Assembly: GCA_021159265.1 (NCBI GenBank)
Contig: JAGGSD010000068.1
Coordinates: 1-5,913 of the forward strand
DNA length: 5,913 nt
Direction: 5' to 3'
Source of the DNA: Syntrophobacterales bacterium
GTDB lineage: Bacteria; Desulfobacterota; Syntrophia; Syntrophales; UBA6807
Shown here piece by piece: positions 5,736 through 5,913 of the stretch. Positions within the stretch are counted from its first letter, which is position 1. Each line of letters starts with the position of its first letter. A program made the translations under genes and the position numbers. The notes under the pieces were generated by a model, which worked only from the letters and a program-made list of their open reading frames with translations, was not told the origin of the DNA and made no database searches.

Positions 5736-5913
5736 ATCTATAACAATTGCTTTTTTGCGCAAATGTCGGTCTCGGGAGTCGGGACTTTGGTTAGTCTTCG
5801 GTGTGAGCTCAGTCAAACCGGATCAGGGATCAGCGGTGTTTTTACAACACGTTTCATTGTGAGACCTTTGCAGAATGTTCAATTTTGTTCAAGTTCAAGG
5901 AAGGCGAAGATTT
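5736..5913. other. Gene-free tail, possibly entering another repeat
   Basis: No open frame with a credible start, tRNA or terminator was recognised in these 178 bases. Small repeats are present: GGATCA twice (5820-5825 and 5827-5832), a GTGTT/AACAC mini-hairpin (5836-5840 with 5846-5850), and GTTCAA three times near the edge (5877-5882, 5887-5892, 5893-5898). The phrase GAGACCTTTGCAGAATG (5861-5877) looks like the end of an IS-type or dispersed repeat that would continue past the window, but only from recollection and without a partner end in view. Confidence 0.35.

Overview
The window is ordinary bacterial chromosome carrying four complete housekeeping genes, all on the + strand, set among an unusually dense group of short non-coding repeats. 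No foreign-gene cargo, tRNA, rRNA or CRISPR array was seen. The order prmC-murA-hisD, the moderate base composition and the protein sequences suit a Gram-negative bacterium of the Desulfobacterota (former Deltaproteobacteria) type. That placement is inferred from remembered gene order and sequence feel, not from a search.

Layout: (1) positions 1-60 are the right end of a short inverted-repeat element, cut by the window edge (copy 1). (2) 101-1459 is radA, a DNA-recombination ATPase. (3) 1460-2058 is a gene-free stretch of about 600 bases. It holds a hairpin over the radA stop, a long imperfect palindrome (1501-1568), a second dyad-rich repeat (1579-1629), an A/T-rich inverted repeat, and a full 227-base copy of the element (copy 2, 1702-1928). 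(4) 2059-5481 is a tight three-gene operon, prmC-murA-hisD, with gaps of 2 and 1 bases. It joins release-factor methylation, the first committed step of peptidoglycan synthesis and the last step of histidine synthesis. (5) 5482-5913 has no gene. It holds a third, inverted, 218-base copy of the element (5510-5727) and a tail that may run into another repeat.

The most interesting content is the element family. Copies 2 and 3 have 19-bp terminal inverted repeats beginning GTAACC and no plausible coding capacity. Copy 3 is bounded by a perfect 8-bp direct repeat (GATTCTTT) and copy 2 by a 7-of-8 match. That is the signature of a non-autonomous transposable element (MITE). The GTAA terminus together with 8-bp duplications suggests mobilisation by an IS66-type transposase supplied from elsewhere; this is inference. 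Copies 1 and 2 are direct repeats around radA, and copies 2 and 3 are inverted repeats around the prmC-murA-hisD operon.

All four genes appear to start at TTG or GTG rather than ATG, and no strong intrinsic terminator follows radA or hisD.
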